Positions 62,803 to 64,000 of a stretch of DNA of 64,000 nt are shown here, in pieces. Origin of the DNA: JAIRVZ01 sp031553415 (GTDB taxonomy: Bacteria > Bacteroidota > Bacteroidia > Bacteroidales > Azobacteroidaceae); the NCBI GenBank assembly GCA_031553415.1, contig JAVBLO010000019.1, positions 80,277-144,276 of the forward strand, read 5' to 3'. Within the stretch, counting starts at the first letter, position 1; each line of letters begins with the position of its first letter. Under the pieces are notes generated by a model. The model ran no database searches, was not told the origin of the DNA, and saw only the letters and a program-made list of their open reading frames with translations. The position numbers were made by a program, and so were the translations under genes.

Positions 62803-63636
62803 ATGGGAAGAAAATCAAAAATTAATAAATGTATCCTTAATTTATTTGTAGGACTTCTTATTTTATATGGTGTGGAAATTTTAGGATTTATGTTTTCGGC
62901 AGGGATATCCTATTTTATTTCCTCAAAACCTCTTGCAATAATTCTTAACAGCACATTTTATATCCTTGTCGCTTCTTTTTGCGTTTTACTTTACGCTAAA
63001 AAAATAAGGCTACCTTTATTTAACAACAAAATACGGTTAGTTACTTGGGCTGTATTTGTAATTTTATTTCCTATTGTTTGGACTTTTATTTCATTTTTAA
63101 TCGTAAATGGAAAAGGACACTGGGAGGCTGGTTGGGAAAATAAGTCTCAGTTGATTGATAACTTGTTAATAATCTTTTTTGATAAAGGTTTGGGGGCTGG
63201 GATTGTGGAGGAGTTGATATTTAGAGGATTAATGATGTATAGTATAGAAGCTGTGTCAAATCGAAAAAGAGCTGTATTTATTAGTTCAATAATATTTACT
63301 TTACTTCATATTGCAGCATTTAGAGACACTTCTATTCTTTTCCTACTGGACTTAACAGCTACTTTTTCAATAAGTCTTTTTATTTCAGTAATGGTATATA
63401 GAAGTGGCACTTTGATTGTGGGAATGCTAAGCCATGCCGTAATTAATGTTGTTAACTGTTGTTTTCACATGGAGAATATCGGCAATATGCCTACCATTTA
63501 TAGGTATGTTTCGATTGAAAATAATGAGGTTTATGTAAGTATTATCAATACTATAGTAATCATAGTATCTTGTATTTCTGTTATTTTAATTGGTTCAAAA
63601 AATAAAATATGCAACATTAATTATTCACAAAGCTAA
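62803..63636 (+). CDS. CPBP-family intramembrane metalloprotease (CAAX/Abi type)
   Basis: 277 residues with about seven to eight membrane helices. The three catalytic motifs are present: Glu-Glu-x3-Arg in VEELIFRGLM (about residues 139-148), His in FTLLHIAAF, and His-x3-Asn in GMLSHAVINVVN. The family includes CAAX prenyl proteases and bacteriocin-immunity or abortive-infection proteins. Here it is cargo between two direct repeats beside a tRNA and a decayed integrase, in DNA visibly richer in A+T than the core, which suggests acquisition and perhaps a self-immunity role. No bacteriocin gene is seen. Confidence 0.88.
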   Translation: MGRKSKINKCILNLFVGLLILYGVEILGFMFSAGISYFISSKPLAIILNSTFYILVASFCVLLYAKKIRLPLFNNKIRLVTWAVFVILFPIVWTFISFLIVNGKGHWEAGWENKSQLIDNLLIIFFDKGLGAGIVEELIFRGLMMYSIEAVSNRKRAVFISSIIFTLLHIAAFRDTSILFLLDLTATFSISLFISVMVYRSGTLIVGMLSHAVINVVNCCFHMENIGNMPTIYRYVSIENNEVYVSIINTIVIIVSCISVILIGSKNKICNINYSQS

Positions 63637-63692
63637 TAATTTTTTCAAAGTCTTCATAGAAAGGGTTCGATACTTTTACACTGTGCTCCTCT
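63617..63692 (-). pseudogene. C-terminal gene remnant, copy 2 (frameshifted)
   Basis: Minus-strand frames encode EEHSVKVSNPF and then, one base shifted at a T4C run near 63660-63664, YEDFEKIISFVNN and a stop at 63617-63619. The match to copy 1 at 62639-62767 covers about 24 residues, mostly with conservative changes, which implies two once-coding paralogues. The indel shows decay. It overlaps the protease gene end by 20 nt. Confidence 0.45.
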
Positions 63693-63704
63693 ATGACAAT
63701 AAGG
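63637..63704. other. Start of the gene-free right edge (63637-64000)
   Basis: Beyond the protease gene no intact gene is present. The 364 bases contain the copy 2 remnant, the right direct repeat (63705-63728), 132 bases with no feature I can support (63729-63860), and the 3' end of a group II intron (63861-64000). Confidence 0.6.
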
Positions 63705-63728
63705 CAGTTACAAGAAATTTCGGCTGTA
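63705..63728 (+). repeat. Right direct repeat (att-like)
   Basis: Copy of 61548-61571; the first 16 bases are identical and the last 6 are identical, with two mismatches between. The hairpin pairing seen in the left copy is damaged here and no tRNA precedes it, so this is the derived copy. Confidence 0.6.
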
Positions 63729-63860
63729 TTTTTGTTTCAAAATTTGAGGACTTTTTGACGGTCATGGTACATTTTAGATGGTTTGTGTAAACCAGTGTGT
63801 AAACCATGTAAAGTAAGCATCCGATCTGTAAGTTTTCTAATTGGGGACATGCAGAAAATA

Positions 63861-64000
63861 ATCGAGTAGGAGGAAAACGAAGTAGTTTTCTTCCTACTTT
63901 CGTTTTCCGACCTCTCACACCACCGTACGTGCCGTTCGGCATACGGCGGTTCTTTACTTACGATGCAATTTACTGTAATAATCCATCAAAGTGGGATAGC
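63861..64000 (-). mobile_element. 3' end of a group II intron (domains V and VI), 5' part beyond window
   Basis: Domain V at 63919-63950 (minus strand): a 9-bp lower helix of ACCGCCGTA with TACGGTGGT including the G-U pair, a 2-nt CG bulge, a 4-bp upper helix TGCC/GGCA and a 4-nt GAAC loop. Domain VI at 63861-63916: a long helix (GGAAAACGAA with TTCGTTTTCC) whose base pairs GAG-AGG with CCT-CTC around a single unpaired A at 63867. That A is the seventh base from the 3' end (GAT at 63863-63861), the expected place of the branch point. The intron reads leftward; its body and reverse transcriptase lie to the right of the window. Confidence 0.88.
63954..64000 (-). CDS. Possible C-terminal end of the intron-encoded reverse transcriptase
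   Basis: One minus-strand frame is open from the window edge to a TAA at 63956-63954, reading YPTLMDYYSKLHRK, and stops three bases before domain V, where group II intron proteins often end. The other two frames stop earlier. With 15 codons this is a positional guess. Confidence 0.35.
   Translation of the reverse strand, partial: YPTLMDYYSKLHRK

Noticed and set aside
63660..63672. GGTTCGA-containing stretch as a duplicated tRNA T-arm
   Set aside because: It is explained by the repeated gene tail also present at 62693-62703, and no acceptor stem sequence follows.
63691..63942. Minus-strand open frame of 83 codons starting MPNGTYGGVRGR
   Set aside because: It runs through domains V and VI of the group II intron and past the 3' splice point; such frames are by-products of the conserved intron RNA.

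Overview
The window reads as a chromosome segment of an anaerobic Bacteroidales bacterium (phylum Bacteroidota). The evidence is a SusC/SusD polysaccharide utilisation locus, two hybrid two-component sensors, six proteins with type IX secretion (T9SS) C-terminal sorting domains, and promoters of the TTTG-N19-21-TAnnTTTG type seen repeatedly in front of genes. The T9SS cargo together with a Bacteroides-style locus points to a Dysgonomonadaceae- or Paludibacter-like lineage rather than to Bacteroides itself; this placement is inference.

1-38.7 kb is a large glycan-degradation region, nearly all on the minus strand. It begins at the left edge with a hybrid sensor cut by the window end, facing a GH105 unsaturated-uronyl hydrolase. 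From 29.1 kb down to 5.5 kb runs a tightly spaced series: SusC, SusD, a surface lipoprotein, a hybrid sensor/AraC regulator, two very large T9SS-secreted GH43-type proteins, a serine-type sulfatase, an unknown propeller-like protein, a Tat-exported Gfo/Idh/MocA oxidoreductase, a sialate O-acetylesterase-like SGNH enzyme and a DUF1080 (3-keto-disaccharide hydrolase-like) protein. Upstream lie an ELWxxDGT-repeat T9SS protein, a GH2 enzyme, two T9SS proteins that share an undescribed N-terminal domain (one carrying an SGNH esterase), and a CE7 acetyl esterase. Two 50-bp elements, each with a 21-bp-period direct repeat, sit in front of two of these genes and look like regulator operators. The enzyme set suggests a sulfated, acetylated, uronic-acid-containing polysaccharide; the target is not identifiable from sequence alone.

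38.8-61.4 kb is a housekeeping and mixed region: lipoprotein, Uma2-type nuclease fold, T9SS protein, DUF5686 protein, plsC and topB (overlapping), DUF4492, a LytS/LytTR two-component pair carrying an inserted palindromic repeat, a VWA protein, a LacI-type regulator, trpB2 with a clear tryptophan-codon leader peptide and attenuator, two toxin-antitoxin-like pairs (one toxin frameshifted in an A8 run), ppk1, a metallophosphoesterase, a RelA-type (p)ppGpp enzyme whose hydrolase motif is lost, and DUF4301.

61.4-64 kb is an accessory tail anchored on tRNA-Thr(CGT). The tRNA terminator sequence is repeated 2.16 kb downstream, bracketing a truncated tyrosine recombinase, a CPBP-family membrane protease and two homologous gene remnants. 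The right edge holds the 3' end (domains V and VI) of a group II intron on the minus strand.
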